Position numbers and translations under genes: made by a program
The notes under the pieces: model-generated
What the model was told of the DNA's origin: nothing
What the model saw: only the letters and a program-made list of their open reading frames with translations
Databases searched by the model: none
Shown: positions 28,021 through 37,263 of the stretch, piece after piece
Position numbering within the stretch: position 1 is the first letter of the stretch
Layout: each line of letters starts with the position of its first letter
From: Microbulbifer litoralis
GTDB taxonomy: Bacteria > Pseudomonadota > Gammaproteobacteria > Pseudomonadales > Cellvibrionaceae
Assembly: GCF_023634065.1 (NCBI RefSeq)
Contig: NZ_JALKCV010000004.1
Coordinates: forward strand, 62,001 to 126,000
Direction of reading: 5' to 3'
Length of the DNA stretch: 64,000 nt

Positions 28021-30384
28021 TCAGGCTTCTTCGTTGGCCAGGAATAGCCAGGTATCGACTGCCGTATCCGGGTTCAGTGAAACACTGTCTATGCCTTCAT
28101 CCATCAACCAGCGGGCGAAATCCTTGTGATCCGAGGGTCCCTGGCCGCAGATACCCACATATTTTCCGGCTTGCTTACAGGCCTGGATGGCGCGGGACAG
28201 CAGCGCCTTCACCGCCGGGTTACGCTCGTCGAACAGATCGGCCACGAGCCCCGAATCCCGGTCCAGTCCCAGGGTCAACTGGGTCAGGTCGTTGGAGCCG
28301 ATGGAGAAACCGTCGAAATGCTGCAGGAATTCCTCCGCCAGCAATGCATTCGACGGCAGCTCGCACATCATGATGACCTTCAGCCCGCCCTCGCCGCGCT
28401 TGAGGCCGTTGTCGGCCAGCAGCCCGACCACTTCCGCGGCCTCTTCCGGTGTGCGCACGAAGGGCACCATGATCTCGACATTGTCGAGGCCCATTTCGTC
28501 GCGCACTTTTTTCAGCGCGCGGCACTCCAGCGCAAAACACTGGCGGAAATCGGCGGAGCGGTAGCGGGACGCGCCGCGGAAACCGAGCATCGGGTTCTCT
28601 TCGCTGGGCTCGTACAACTGGCCACCCACCAGGTGCGCGTATTCGTTCGACTTGAAGTCCGACAGGCGCACGATTACCCGGTTGGGCGCAAAGGCCGCGG
28701 CCAGGGTGGAAATCCCCTCCACCAGCTTTTCGACGATAAAGTCCTCCGGCGATTCGTAGCCGCCGATGCGCTCGCGGATATTCTGCTGCAGTTCCTCCGG
28801 CAACTTGTCCAGCTCCAGCAGCGCCTTGGGGTGAATGCCGATCATCCGGTTGAGGATGAATTCCAGCCGCGCCAGGCCCACACCCTGGTTGGGGATATGG
28901 CTGAAGGCGAAGGCGCGGTCCGGGTTGCCGACGTTCAGCATGATCTTGAACGGCAACTCCGGCATATCGCTGACTTCGGTCTCCTCGCGCTCGAAGTTCA
29001 GTTCCCCGGCCATCACGGAACCGGTATCGCCCTCGGCGCAGGACACGGTCACCGGCGTACCGCTGTGCAGCAGCTCGGTGGCATTGCCACAACCCACCAC
29101 CGCCGGGATGCCCAGCTCGCGGGCGATGATCGCCGCGTGGCAGGTGCGGCCGCCGCGGTTGGTGACGATGGCGCTGGCCTTCTTCAGAACCGGCTCCCAG
29201 TCCGGGTCGGTCATGTCGGTGACCAGCACCTCGCCATCCTGCATGGCTGCCATATCGTCGACGGATTCCAGTACGCGCACCTTGCCGGCGCCGATGCGCT
29301 GGCCGATGGCGCGCCCCTCACACAGCACCTCGCCCCTCTCGCGCAGGTGGAAGCGCTCGATGCTGGTACCGGCATCGCGGGAGCGCACGGTTTCCGGGCG
29401 CGCCTGGACGATAAACAGCTCGCCGGTATCTCCGTCCTTGGCCCACTCGATATCCATCGGGCGGCCGTAGTGTTCCTCGATCTTGCGCGCCTGGATCGCC
29501 AGGTTGGTCAGCTCGTCGTCATCCAGCGCGAAGCCCAGGCGATCCTCGTCCGGCACCGGCACCGTCTTGACCGAGCGGCCACAGTCTCCGCTCTGGTCGT
29601 AGACCATCTTGATCGCCTTGCTGCCGCGGTTGCGGCGCAGTATCGCCGGGCGGCCGGCATCCAGGGCCGGCTTGTAGAGATAGAACTCGTCCGGGTTGAC
29701 CGCACCCTGCACGACGGTTTCCCCCAGGCCGAAGGCGGCGGTGATAAAGATGACATCGCGGAAACCGCTCTCGGTGTCCAGGGTGAACATAACCCCGGCG
29801 GCGCCGGTCTCGCTGCGCACCATGTGCTGGATACCGGCGGACAGGGCCACACCGGCGTGGGCGTAACCGGTGTGCACGCGGTAGGCGATGGCGCGGTCGT
29901 TGTACAGGGAGGCGAAGACTTCCTTCACCGCCTGCAGTGCGGCATCGATACCGCGGATATTCAGGAAGGTCTCCTGCTGGCCGGCAAAGGAAGCATCCGG
30001 CAGGTCCTCTGCGGTTGCGGAAGAGCGCACCGCCACGGCGGTCTCGCCGCCGCCCAGGGCCTCGTAGCCGTCGCGGATCTCCTGTTCCAGCCGCGGCGGG
30101 AAGGGTGTGTCCATGATCCAGCCGCGGATCTGCTTGCCGGCCTCGGCCAGCGCGATCACGTCGTCGATATCCAGCTCCAGCAGGCGATCGGCGATGCGCT
30201 GTTCCAGCTGCTCGTGGGCCAGGAAAGCGCGGAAGGCCTCGGCAGTGGTGGCAAATCCGCCGGGTACGCTGACGCCGGCACCGGCCAGGGACGAGATCAT
30301 CTCGCCCAGCGATGCATTCTTACCGCCGACCTTGTCGACATCCCCCATGCCCAGTTGCGCGAATTCGATGGTGAAGTTCGTCAA
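28021..30384 (-). CDS. ppsA: Phosphoenolpyruvate synthase
   Basis: Converts pyruvate and ATP to PEP, AMP and phosphate for gluconeogenesis, 787 residues (E. coli 792). The N-terminal ATP-grasp domain starts [14 protein letters not shown]. The central phosphohistidine domain carries H416 in [14 protein letters not shown]. The C-terminal TIM barrel has NEYAHLVGG…[14 protein letters not shown] and ends with [11 protein letters not shown]. The gene is divergent from its regulator ppsR, with 174 bp between the starts. Together with the glyoxylate shunt it allows growth on acetate or amino acids. Confidence 0.97.
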   Translation of the reverse strand: MTNFTIEFAQLGMGDVDKVGGKNASLGEMISSLAGAGVSVPGGFATTAEAFRAFLAHEQLEQRIADRLLELDIDDVIALAEAGKQIRGWIMDTPFPPRLEQEIRDGYEALGGGETAVAVRSSATAEDLPDASFAGQQETFLNIRGIDAALQAVKEVFASLYNDRAIAYRVHTGYAHAGVALSAGIQHMVRSETGAAGVMFTLDTESGFRDVIFITAAFGLGETVVQGAVNPDEFYLYKPALDAGRPAILRRNRGSKAIKMVYDQSGDCGRSVKTVPVPDEDRLGFALDDDELTNLAIQARKIEEHYGRPMDIEWAKDGDTGELFIVQARPETVRSRDAGTSIERFHLRERGEVLCEGRAIGQRIGAGKVRVLESVDDMAAMQDGEVLVTDMTDPDWEPVLKKASAIVTNRGGRTCHAAIIARELGIPAVVGCGNATELLHSGTPVTVSCAEGDTGSVMAGELNFEREETEVSDMPELPFKIMLNVGNPDRAFAFSHIPNQGVGLARLEFILNRMIGIHPKALLELDKLPEELQQNIRERIGGYESPEDFIVEKLVEGISTLAAAFAPNRVIVRLSDFKSNEYAHLVGGQLYEPSEENPMLGFRGASRYRSADFRQCFALECRALKKVRDEMGLDNVEIMVPFVRTPEEAAEVVGLLADNGLKRGEGGLKVIMMCELPSNALLAEEFLQHFDGFSIGSNDLTQLTLGLDRDSGLVADLFDERNPAVKALLSRAIQACKQAGKYVGICGQGPSDHKDFARWLMDEGIDSVSLNPDTAVDTWLFLANEEA

Positions 30385-30558
30385 GAGTAGGCCCTCAGCT
30401 AGCAGGTGTATGTTGGCGGTGGATTATAACGATGGGTTTTGTAAAAAATACCCCGAAAAACCCGCCGAAAATGTTGTAAATTTTCTACAAGATCCAGGGG
30501 CAGACCCGCGCGTCAAAACCGCTTAGCATAGAGCCCCCGAACGCTGTATGGATCAATC

Positions 30559-31386
30559 ATGGCAAAAGACAAGCGCACCGCCTTCTTTATTTCCGACGGT
30601 ACCGGCCTCACGGTGGAGGCCATCGGCCACAGCCTGCTGGCGCAGTTTCGCAGCGAGCATGTGGAACAGGTGACATTGCCCTACGTGGATTCCCCGGACA
30701 AGGTGGAGCGGGTGCTGCAGCGCATCGAAAAGGCGGCGCGAGAATCCGGCATGCAGCCGATCATCATCACCAGTATCGTATCGGATGAGATTCGCCGGCA
30801 ATTGCACCAGAGTTCCGCGTTGATGCTGGACGTCTTCGAAAGCTACCTGACACCGCTGGCCAACCTGTTCGGCACGGACCCGGCCCAGTCCGTCAATATT
30901 TCCCACGGTATTGCCGACGACCGGCGCTACAGCGAACGTATCGACGCAGTGCACTTTGCGATGGACAACGACGACGGCCGCCGGGTGCGGGAGTTCGAGC
31001 GCGCCGACGTGATCCTGGTGGGTGTCTCCCGGTCCGGCAAGACCCCCACCTGCCTCTACCTGGCGCTACAGTTCGGCCTGCGCGCGGCCAATTACCCGAT
31101 TACCGAGGAGGATATGGACAGCACTGCCCTGCCCAGGATACTGCGCCCTTTCCGCGACAAGCTGTTCGGCCTCACCATCGATCCCAAGCGCCTGATGAAC
31201 ATCCGCCAGGAGCGTCGCGCCAATAGCCGCTACGCTTCCATGGAGCAGTGCGAATTCGAGGTGCGCCAGGTGGAACAGATGCTGCGGCGGGCCCAGATTC
31301 CCTGTCTGGACGCCACCGAACTCTCGGTCGAGGAGCTGGCCACGCGGCTGATGTCGCAGGCCGGCATCGAGCGACGCGTCGATTGA
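30559..31386 (+). CDS. ppsR: PEP synthase regulatory protein (bifunctional kinase/pyrophosphorylase)
   Basis: DUF299-family enzyme that inactivates PpsA by ADP-dependent phosphorylation of the threonine next to the catalytic histidine and reverses this with phosphate; 275 residues (E. coli 277). It opens with AFFISDGTGLTVEAIGHSLLAQF and has the P-loop-like VGVSRSGKTPTCLYLA and the SVNISHGIADD segment. It is divergent from ppsA, the conserved arrangement in gammaproteobacteria. The 174-bp gap contains a TTGTA…TACAA dyad near 30475-30491 of unknown meaning. Confidence 0.96.
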   Translation: MAKDKRTAFFISDGTGLTVEAIGHSLLAQFRSEHVEQVTLPYVDSPDKVERVLQRIEKAARESGMQPIIITSIVSDEIRRQLHQSSALMLDVFESYLTPLANLFGTDPAQSVNISHGIADDRRYSERIDAVHFAMDNDDGRRVREFERADVILVGVSRSGKTPTCLYLALQFGLRAANYPITEEDMDSTALPRILRPFRDKLFGLTIDPKRLMNIRQERRANSRYASMEQCEFEVRQVEQMLRRAQIPCLDATELSVEELATRLMSQAGIERRVD

Positions 31387-31508
31387 GGGCCGGGGAATGT
31401 ACGGCGAAAGGCGGCTGGCAGGCGCCGTGCGGAAATCTTTTCTTGTGCCGTGGATGGGTGTAGGGTGCGCCATCCTCTGTCACCTGGCCCGGTATTCAGC
31501 TCACTGAA

Positions 31509-32840
31509 ATGCAAATCGTCTCCCTGCCCTATTCGATCAACACACCGGTGGCCTTCCAGGCGATCGCCGACCTGCCCGCCCCCGTATGGCTCGACAGCGG
31601 CCGACCGCTGGCACCCGGCGGGCGCTTCGATATCCTCAGCGCCGATCCCATCGAGACACTGCGCCTGGAGGCGGACAGCGCGGAACCTTTCGCCCAGCTG
31701 GACGACCTGGTGTGCGAACTCTGCCCCCAGGACAGCGATGCGCAACTGCCCTTCTGCGGCGGCGCAATCGGCTACGCCGGCTATGAACTGGGCGCAGCGG
31801 GCAATTTCCTGCAACCGGATACCCGGCCCACCGGGCTGCCGGCCGGCTTTTTCGGCCTCTACAGCTGGGCGCTGATCGTCGACCACCAGCTGCGCGCCAG
31901 CCACCTGGTGCTCCACCCGGCCTGTACCCGGGCACAGAAGAGCGACCTGGTTGCCCGCTTTACTGCCGTGCGCTGGCAGACGGAAGCCCGCCGCGGGGAT
32001 TTTGCGTTGCGGGACACCTTTGCGCACGAGTTCGACGGCGCCGGTTACCGGGCGGCGGTCGACAGGGTGCTGGAATATATCCGCGCCGGCGATATCTACC
32101 AGGCCAATTTCACCCAGCGCTTCAGCGCCTCTTTTGAGGGCGATACGCTGGCGGCCTACCTGGCCTTGCGCGATCGCGCTGCAGGCCCCTTTTCCGCCTA
32201 TATGCGCCTGCCGGAGGGGGATCTGTTGAGCCTGTCGCCGGAGCGGTTTGTGCGCGCCGATGGCGGCAGCCTGCAGGCGGAACCGATCAAGGGCACGGCG
32301 CCACGTTCGGGAGATCCGGTCAAAGATGCCCGCGCCGCGGCGGCGCTGCAGCGCAGCGACAAGGACCGCGCCGAGAACCTGATGATCGTAGACCTGCTGC
32401 GCAACGACCTTGGCAAGCTGTGCCGGCGCGGCAGCGTGCGGGTGCCAAAGCTGTTCGAACTGGCAAGTTTCGCCAATGTGCACCACCTGGTCAGCACCGT
32501 CACCGGCGAACTGCCGGCGGACTATGCGTTCACAGACCTGCTCGCCGCCTGCTTTCCCGGCGGTTCCATTACCGGCGCCCCCAAGCGGCGCGCGATGGAG
32601 ATCATCCGCGAGCTGGAGCGCAGCCCGCGCGGTGTCTACTGCGGCAGTATCGGCTATATCAGCAGCTGCGGCCGCGCCGATACCAATATCGCCATCCGCA
32701 CGCTGACCGCGGCAGGCGGCCGCATGACCTGCGCCGCCGGCGGCGGCATAGTGGCGGATTCGGTGCCGACCGCGGAACACGAGGAATGCCTGGGTAAGGT
32801 GCGGCTGTTGCTGGAGACTGTGGAAGCGTTTCTGGCCTGA
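31509..32840 (+). CDS. pabB: Aminodeoxychorismate synthase component I
   Basis: Makes 4-amino-4-deoxychorismate for folate, 443 residues. It belongs to the chorismate-binding family. The PIKGTAPRSGD motif, with lysine where anthranilate synthases have alanine, marks it as PabB. SLSPERFV, SDKDRAENLMIVDLLRNDLGKLC and FPGGSITGAPKRRAMEII complete the active site. The partner PabC is encoded at 56.5 kb in this window. A glutamine amidotransferase subunit is not seen here. Followed by repeat DNA rather than a terminator. Confidence 0.93.
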   Translation: MQIVSLPYSINTPVAFQAIADLPAPVWLDSGRPLAPGGRFDILSADPIETLRLEADSAEPFAQLDDLVCELCPQDSDAQLPFCGGAIGYAGYELGAAGNFLQPDTRPTGLPAGFFGLYSWALIVDHQLRASHLVLHPACTRAQKSDLVARFTAVRWQTEARRGDFALRDTFAHEFDGAGYRAAVDRVLEYIRAGDIYQANFTQRFSASFEGDTLAAYLALRDRAAGPFSAYMRLPEGDLLSLSPERFVRADGGSLQAEPIKGTAPRSGDPVKDARAAAALQRSDKDRAENLMIVDLLRNDLGKLCRRGSVRVPKLFELASFANVHHLVSTVTGELPADYAFTDLLAACFPGGSITGAPKRRAMEIIRELERSPRGVYCGSIGYISSCGRADTNIAIRTLTAAGGRMTCAAGGGIVADSVPTAEHEECLGKVRLLLETVEAFLA

Positions 32841-32847
32841 CCCAAGC

Positions 32848-32880
32848 ACGTTGGACTTCGCAAAGCTCAGTCCAGCCTAC
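32848..32880. repeat. REP-like imperfect palindrome
   Basis: TGGACT (32852-32857) and AGTCCA (32869-32874) flank a CGCAAAGC core. The layout (GTAGGCTGGACT… on the minus strand) resembles small dispersed palindromic elements common between gammaproteobacterial genes. It occurs once in this window, so dispersal is inferred. Confidence 0.4.
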
Positions 32881-32892
32881 ACACTGATCGGG

Positions 32893-32940
32893 TCCCGAGT
32901 CCCGAGTCCCGAGTCCCGAGTCCCGAGTCCCGAGTCCCGA
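32893..32940. repeat. Tandem heptanucleotide repeat, 6.9 copies of TCCCGAG
   Basis: TCCCGAG is repeated perfectly from 32893 to 32940 (six full copies plus six bases). It lies 52 bp past the pabB stop and about 110 bp before the CxxC gene. Perfect copies suggest recent slippage, making this a candidate variable-number locus. Confidence 0.9.
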
Positions 32941-33051
32941 AGTTATAAGCCTATCCCCCATTGATATTTCAAAGTTATTAGCCGCTCTGCTAACTTCTGC
33001 GCCATTCACCCGTATTCCGGGTGTCGCAACTTTTCTGTGAAGGATGTCAGA

Positions 33052-33333
33052 GTGAAAATTACGCTGGTAAAGAAAGTGCTCGAGGACGGCTCCCCCTGCG
33101 CCAAATGTGGCGATGTGCAGGAAAAGCTGGAGCAGAAGGATCAGCTGCGCTTTATCGACGAGACGGTGATCGCCGACGTGCGCGATGACAACAGCCGCGG
33201 CATGCAGCTGGCGCGCCAATACAATGTCGACCGCGCGCCCTTCTTTATCGTTGAAGAGGAAGGCAGGGAACCGCAGGTCTATACGGTGTACTTCAAGTTT
33301 GCCAGGGAAGTACTCGGTCCAATGGCCGGGTAG
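33052..33333 (+). CDS. Small thioredoxin-fold protein with a CxxC motif
   Basis: Cytoplasmic protein of 93 residues with redox motif C16-A-K-C19 near the end of a first beta-strand/loop (MKITLVKKVLEDGSPCAKC). A beta-alpha-beta pattern follows, then a cis-proline-like RAPFFIVEEE strand. The size and order match glutaredoxin/thioredoxin-fold small proteins. The GTG at 33052 is chosen because AAGGA ends seven bases upstream; an in-frame GTG at 33037 lacks a site. It converges with cysB, suggesting a link to sulfur metabolism, but no specific family name is recognised. Likely a disulfide reductase; the partner is unknown. Confidence 0.7.
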   Translation: MKITLVKKVLEDGSPCAKCGDVQEKLEQKDQLRFIDETVIADVRDDNSRGMQLARQYNVDRAPFFIVEEEGREPQVYTVYFKFAREVLGPMAG

Positions 33334-33404
33334 CAGAAACCCACGGCTTGCGGGCCGTTATCAACGGCACAATTGCCCGGTACCTGTTTATCCCCGGGCC
33401 CGAA

Positions 33405-34433
<1,029 letters not shown>

Positions 34434-34516
34434 TTATAAAAACCGTCTAAGTTTATGCGAGAAAAGAATAGCAGTCATTGATCGGGGGAGCCAACTGCCG
34501 GTTCCCATTTTTTTGT

Positions 34517-34539
34517 CTACTGACGTCAACTGACAGTAG
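34517..34539 (+). promoter_or_regulatory. Candidate WYL-regulator operator
   Basis: CTACTG (34517-34522) and CAGTAG (34534-34539) form an inverted repeat. Overlapping it, ACTGAC is directly repeated at 34519 and 34529 (10-bp spacing). It is upstream of the VOC remnant and of the YafY-like regulator gene, so it could be the regulator's binding site. Confidence 0.35.
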
Positions 34540-34594
34540 CGGCGCCTATGCTGGCGGCGTTGACACAAAACCAGAGACCCGGAAGCGATACAAG

Positions 34595-34723
34595 ATGGAA
34601 AATGTCACCCCTTCGATAATGAGCCACGTGTCCATCGGCACCAACCGCTTCGCCGAGGCCGTGGCTTTCTACGATCGTGCCCTTGAGGTTCCGGGTGCCC
34701 GCCCGCGGTCCCAACACGACTGA
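34595..34723 (+). pseudogene. Truncated VOC (glyoxalase/bleomycin resistance) family gene
   Basis: Only 42 codons remain. ISMSHVSIGT-like residues (MSHVSIGTNRFAEAVAFYDRALEV) match the first beta-alpha unit of VOC proteins, which are normally 120-140 residues. The reading then changes to RPRSQHD and stops 60 bp before the WYL-regulator gene. An internal deletion that removed the rest of the gene is the simplest explanation. VOC genes commonly accompany YafY-type regulators, so the intact gene was probably the regulator's target. Confidence 0.65.
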
Positions 34724-34782
34724 ATCACTGTCCCGATCGCCACCGCTCGGTTAAAGTCCGCTCCGGGAGGGAGTCTGTATTG

Positions 34783-35490
34783 ATGAACAAATCCGAACGA
34801 CTGCTGCAGCTTCTGAATCTGCTGCGCGTTCGCCGTACCGCGGTGACCGCCCGCGCGCTGGCGGAGCGGCTCGGCGTGTCCGAGCGTACCCTCTACCGCG
34901 ATATCCAGTCGCTGGTGCTGTCGGGAATTCCGATCGAGGGCGAGGCGGGGGTCGGTTACCGGTTGCGCAAGGGCTCGTTTATTCCGCCGCTGATGTTCAG
35001 CGAAAACGAAATCGAGGCCCTGTTGCTGGGCGTGCGCATGGTGCAGGGCTGGGGCGACGAGGACATGGGCACCGCCGCTGACTCGGCGCTGCAGAAGATC
35101 CGCTCGGTGCTGCCCGAGCGCATGCTGCAGCAGCAGGATCTGCAGCGCTCGACCTTCCTGGTCCCGGATGTGCAGCGCCGGGAAAAGTCGCGTTTCGGCG
35201 GCAGTATCCGCCAGGCGATCAAGAGCCGTGAGACCGTCTGGCTCGACTACCGCGACGAACAGGGGAATCCCACCCAGCGCCGCGGCAATCCGCTCGCACT
35301 GATCTACTGGGGCGGCGCCTGGACACTGCTGGCCTGGTGTCAGTTGCGGGACGACCACCGCCTGTTCCGCCTCGACCGGATCCGGGACCTGCAACTCACC
35401 GGCGAGGTGTTCCGGATCGAGCCGCACCAGACACTGGAGACCTATATCCGCCAGTACGATCCGGAGTTTGTCGATCGGGCGTTTCCCTAG
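34783..35490 (+). CDS. YafY-family transcriptional regulator (HTH plus WYL domain)
   Basis: DNA-binding regulator of 235 residues. The N-terminal winged helix (MNKSERLLQLLNLLRVRRTAVTARALAERLGVSERTLYRDIQSL) precedes the YafY linker (GVGYRLRKGSFIPPLMFSENEIEALLLG). A WYL domain at about 140-215 has VWLDYRDEQGN and WTLLAWCQLRDDHRLFRLDRI. WYL domains sense nucleotides or other ligands. The ATG at 34783 lies 11 bases after GGGAGGG. Its likely target next door is the decayed VOC gene. Confidence 0.88.
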   Translation: MNKSERLLQLLNLLRVRRTAVTARALAERLGVSERTLYRDIQSLVLSGIPIEGEAGVGYRLRKGSFIPPLMFSENEIEALLLGVRMVQGWGDEDMGTAADSALQKIRSVLPERMLQQQDLQRSTFLVPDVQRREKSRFGGSIRQAIKSRETVWLDYRDEQGNPTQRRGNPLALIYWGGAWTLLAWCQLRDDHRLFRLDRIRDLQLTGEVFRIEPHQTLETYIRQYDPEFVDRAFP

Positions 35491-35530
35491 GGGCGACGGA
35501 CACAAGGGGCAACGAACACAGGTTTGCCCC
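35490..35530. repeat. Imperfect 15-bp direct repeat and hairpin between convergent genes
   Basis: GGGGCGACGGACACA at 35490 and GGGGCAACGAACACA at 35506 differ at two positions. The second copy's GGGGCAA also pairs with TTGCCCC at 35524-35530. The element ends exactly within the stop codons of the two convergent genes and may act as a bidirectional terminator. It resembles small intergenic elements, but no other copy is in the window. Confidence 0.5.
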
Positions 35531-36432
35531 TACTCCTCCAGGTTCGCAACCCCGTGCGGCACATGGCCGGTGGCCACGTGCTCGGCCGCCGAGGCGCAGT
35601 GGTTGGGCTGGTCGTCGAAGAATACATCGGCACCGAAGGCCCGCAGGAATTCACCCTTCGGGAGGCCGCCGAGAAATACCGACTCGTCGATACGCACATG
35701 CCAGGCCCGCAGGGTACGGATGACCCGTTCGTGGGCCGGGGCGGAACGGGCGGTGACCAGGGCCGTGCGGATCGGGCAGCTGTCCGGGCCGAATTCCGCC
35801 TGCAGGCGCTGCAGGGCCTCCAGGAACCCCTTGAAGGGGCCGCCGCCCAGCGGCTTCTGTGCGGAGGCCCGCTCGGCGGCGGCGAAAGCGGCCAGTCCGT
35901 CGCGCTTGAAGATCTGCTCCGCTTCGTCGGAAAAGATCACCGCATCGCCGTCGAACGCGAAGCGCAGCGTGTCGTCGCGGCGCTCGCGCGCTCCGCCGGC
36001 GACCAGGGTCGCCGCCGCCACCCCCTGCTCCAGCGCGTGGCGCACATCCTGCCCGTCGGAGGACAGGAACAGGTGGCAGCCGAACGGCGCGATATAGCGG
36101 TAGGGGCTCTCGCCGTTGCAGAAGGCGGCGCGGGTGATGTCCAGGCCGTAGTGCTCGATGGAGTTGAATACCCGCAGGCCCGTATCGGCACTGTTGCGGG
36201 ACAGCAGGATGACCTCGACCCGCGATTCGCCGCCCAGGCGCTCGTTGATCTGCAGGAATTTCTCCACCAGCGGGAAGGCGTCACCCTTTCGCAGCACGTC
36301 GTTTTCATGCTCCACCTGGTACTGGGAAAAGGCATCCAGGCCCTGCTCCTCGAATACCCGGTGGCTGTCCTGCAGGTCGAACAGGGCGCGCGACGAGATC
36401 GCGATCACCAGTTTGTCGGTGAGCTGTGGCAT
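35530..36432 (-). CDS. Cytosolic 5'-nucleotidase family protein
   Basis: Member of the 5'-nucleotidase family related to eukaryotic cytosolic NT5C1A (PF06189 type), 300 residues. Features are VIAISSRALFDLQDSHRVFEEQG, then VEVILLSRNSADTGLRVFNSI, then CHLFLSSDGQDVRHAL and the late VFFDDQPNHC strand-loop. It would dephosphorylate nucleoside monophosphates in the cytoplasm. Its ATG overlaps the stop of the TetR gene by one base, so the two form an operon. Substrate preference is unknown. Confidence 0.82.
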   Translation of the reverse strand: MPQLTDKLVIAISSRALFDLQDSHRVFEEQGLDAFSQYQVEHENDVLRKGDAFPLVEKFLQINERLGGESRVEVILLSRNSADTGLRVFNSIEHYGLDITRAAFCNGESPYRYIAPFGCHLFLSSDGQDVRHALEQGVAAATLVAGGARERRDDTLRFAFDGDAVIFSDEAEQIFKRDGLAAFAAAERASAQKPLGGGPFKGFLEALQRLQAEFGPDSCPIRTALVTARSAPAHERVIRTLRAWHVRIDESVFLGGLPKGEFLRAFGADVFFDDQPNHCASAAEHVATGHVPHGVANLEE

Positions 36433-37112
36433 CAGGGCGCCTCCACATCGTCGAGACCGGCGGGGTGGCCCTCATCGCGATGGGCCTCGAGCATCGTCAG
36501 CAGCATCCGTTTCAGGTCCTCCCGTGTGCGGTCGGAGCGCACGCCCACCTGGTTGACGATGACCAGGAAAATAGCGTGACAGGTTTCCAGCGTCGTCCGC
36601 GCCAGGCGGTTGAGCTCGTTGGGTGGGCAGCGGAAACCCAGCCGCCGGAACATGTCCGTCAGGTGGCGGATGATCAGTTCGTCGTGACGGTCGTCCAGTT
36701 CGTGCAGCTCCGGAATACCCCACATCGCCTGTACCAGCGGCAGCAAACCGTGCTGTTCGCGGTAGACCGCCAGCAGGCGTTCGATCAACTCGCCGAGAAA
36801 GGCCTCCAGGGACATCTGCTCCAGCCCGGCGCCCTCCAGCTCTTCCAGCGCCGCCGTCATGCTGGCAAGCCACTGCTCCCCCATCGCGTAGAGAATGGCG
36901 TGCTTGTTGGGAAAATAGTGGTACAGGGAGCCCACGGAAACGCCCAGTTCCTTGGCGATCAGGATGGTGGTGAGGTCGTTGAGGCCCACTTCCTCCAGCA
37001 GGCGACCGGTGGTATCCAGGATCTGGCGGGTGCGCGCGCGGGCGCGCTCCTGCACGGGTTCCCGCCGGGGGCTCAGCTGGCTGCGGCGTTTCTTCTGCTC
37101 TGCGTTGGACAA
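36432..37112 (-). CDS. TetR/AcrR-family transcriptional regulator
   Basis: TetR-type repressor of 226 residues. The helix-turn-helix region is ARTRQILDTTGRLLEEVGLNDLTTILIAKELGVSVGSLYHYFPNKHAIL; the C-terminal ligand domain is all-helical. The start is taken as TTG at 37112, seven bases after a strong GGAGGGGAG; an upstream ATG at 37133 overlaps that site and has none of its own. It precedes the 5'-nucleotidase gene with a one-base overlap. A terminator at 37201 separates it from the TonB-dependent receptor gene on the same strand, which it could regulate. Confidence 0.85.
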   Translation of the reverse strand: MSNAEQKKRRSQLSPRREPVQERARARTRQILDTTGRLLEEVGLNDLTTILIAKELGVSVGSLYHYFPNKHAILYAMGEQWLASMTAALEELEGAGLEQMSLEAFLGELIERLLAVYREQHGLLPLVQAMWGIPELHELDDRHDELIIRHLTDMFRRLGFRCPPNELNRLARTTLETCHAIFLVIVNQVGVRSDRTREDLKRMLLTMLEAHRDEGHPAGLDDVEAP

Positions 37113-37200
37113 GATCGTCTCCCCTCCCTCCATTCCGGGCAGTTTACCATCAATCCGGCGCCCGATTTCGAATGGAGAGCGTGGATCCCCACGTCCGGAA

Positions 37201-37234
37201 ACAGAAAACCGGCGTCGGGGCGCCGGTTTTCTGT
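37201..37234. terminator. Strong terminator after the TonB-dependent receptor gene
   Basis: Fourteen-base perfect arms, ACAGAAAACCGGCG and CGCCGGTTTTCTGT, with a six-base loop. It is T-rich on both strands; the adjoining receptor gene ends 30 bases away on the minus strand. Confidence 0.8.
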
Positions 37235-37263
37235 CCATCCTGTGAGAGATGAGGAAAGCGCAA

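Noticed and set aside
30475-30491. TTGTA…TACAA dyad between ppsA and ppsR as a Cra-type operator
   Set aside because: It does not match the Cra/FruR consensus, and the arms are only five bases in an AT-rich stretch.
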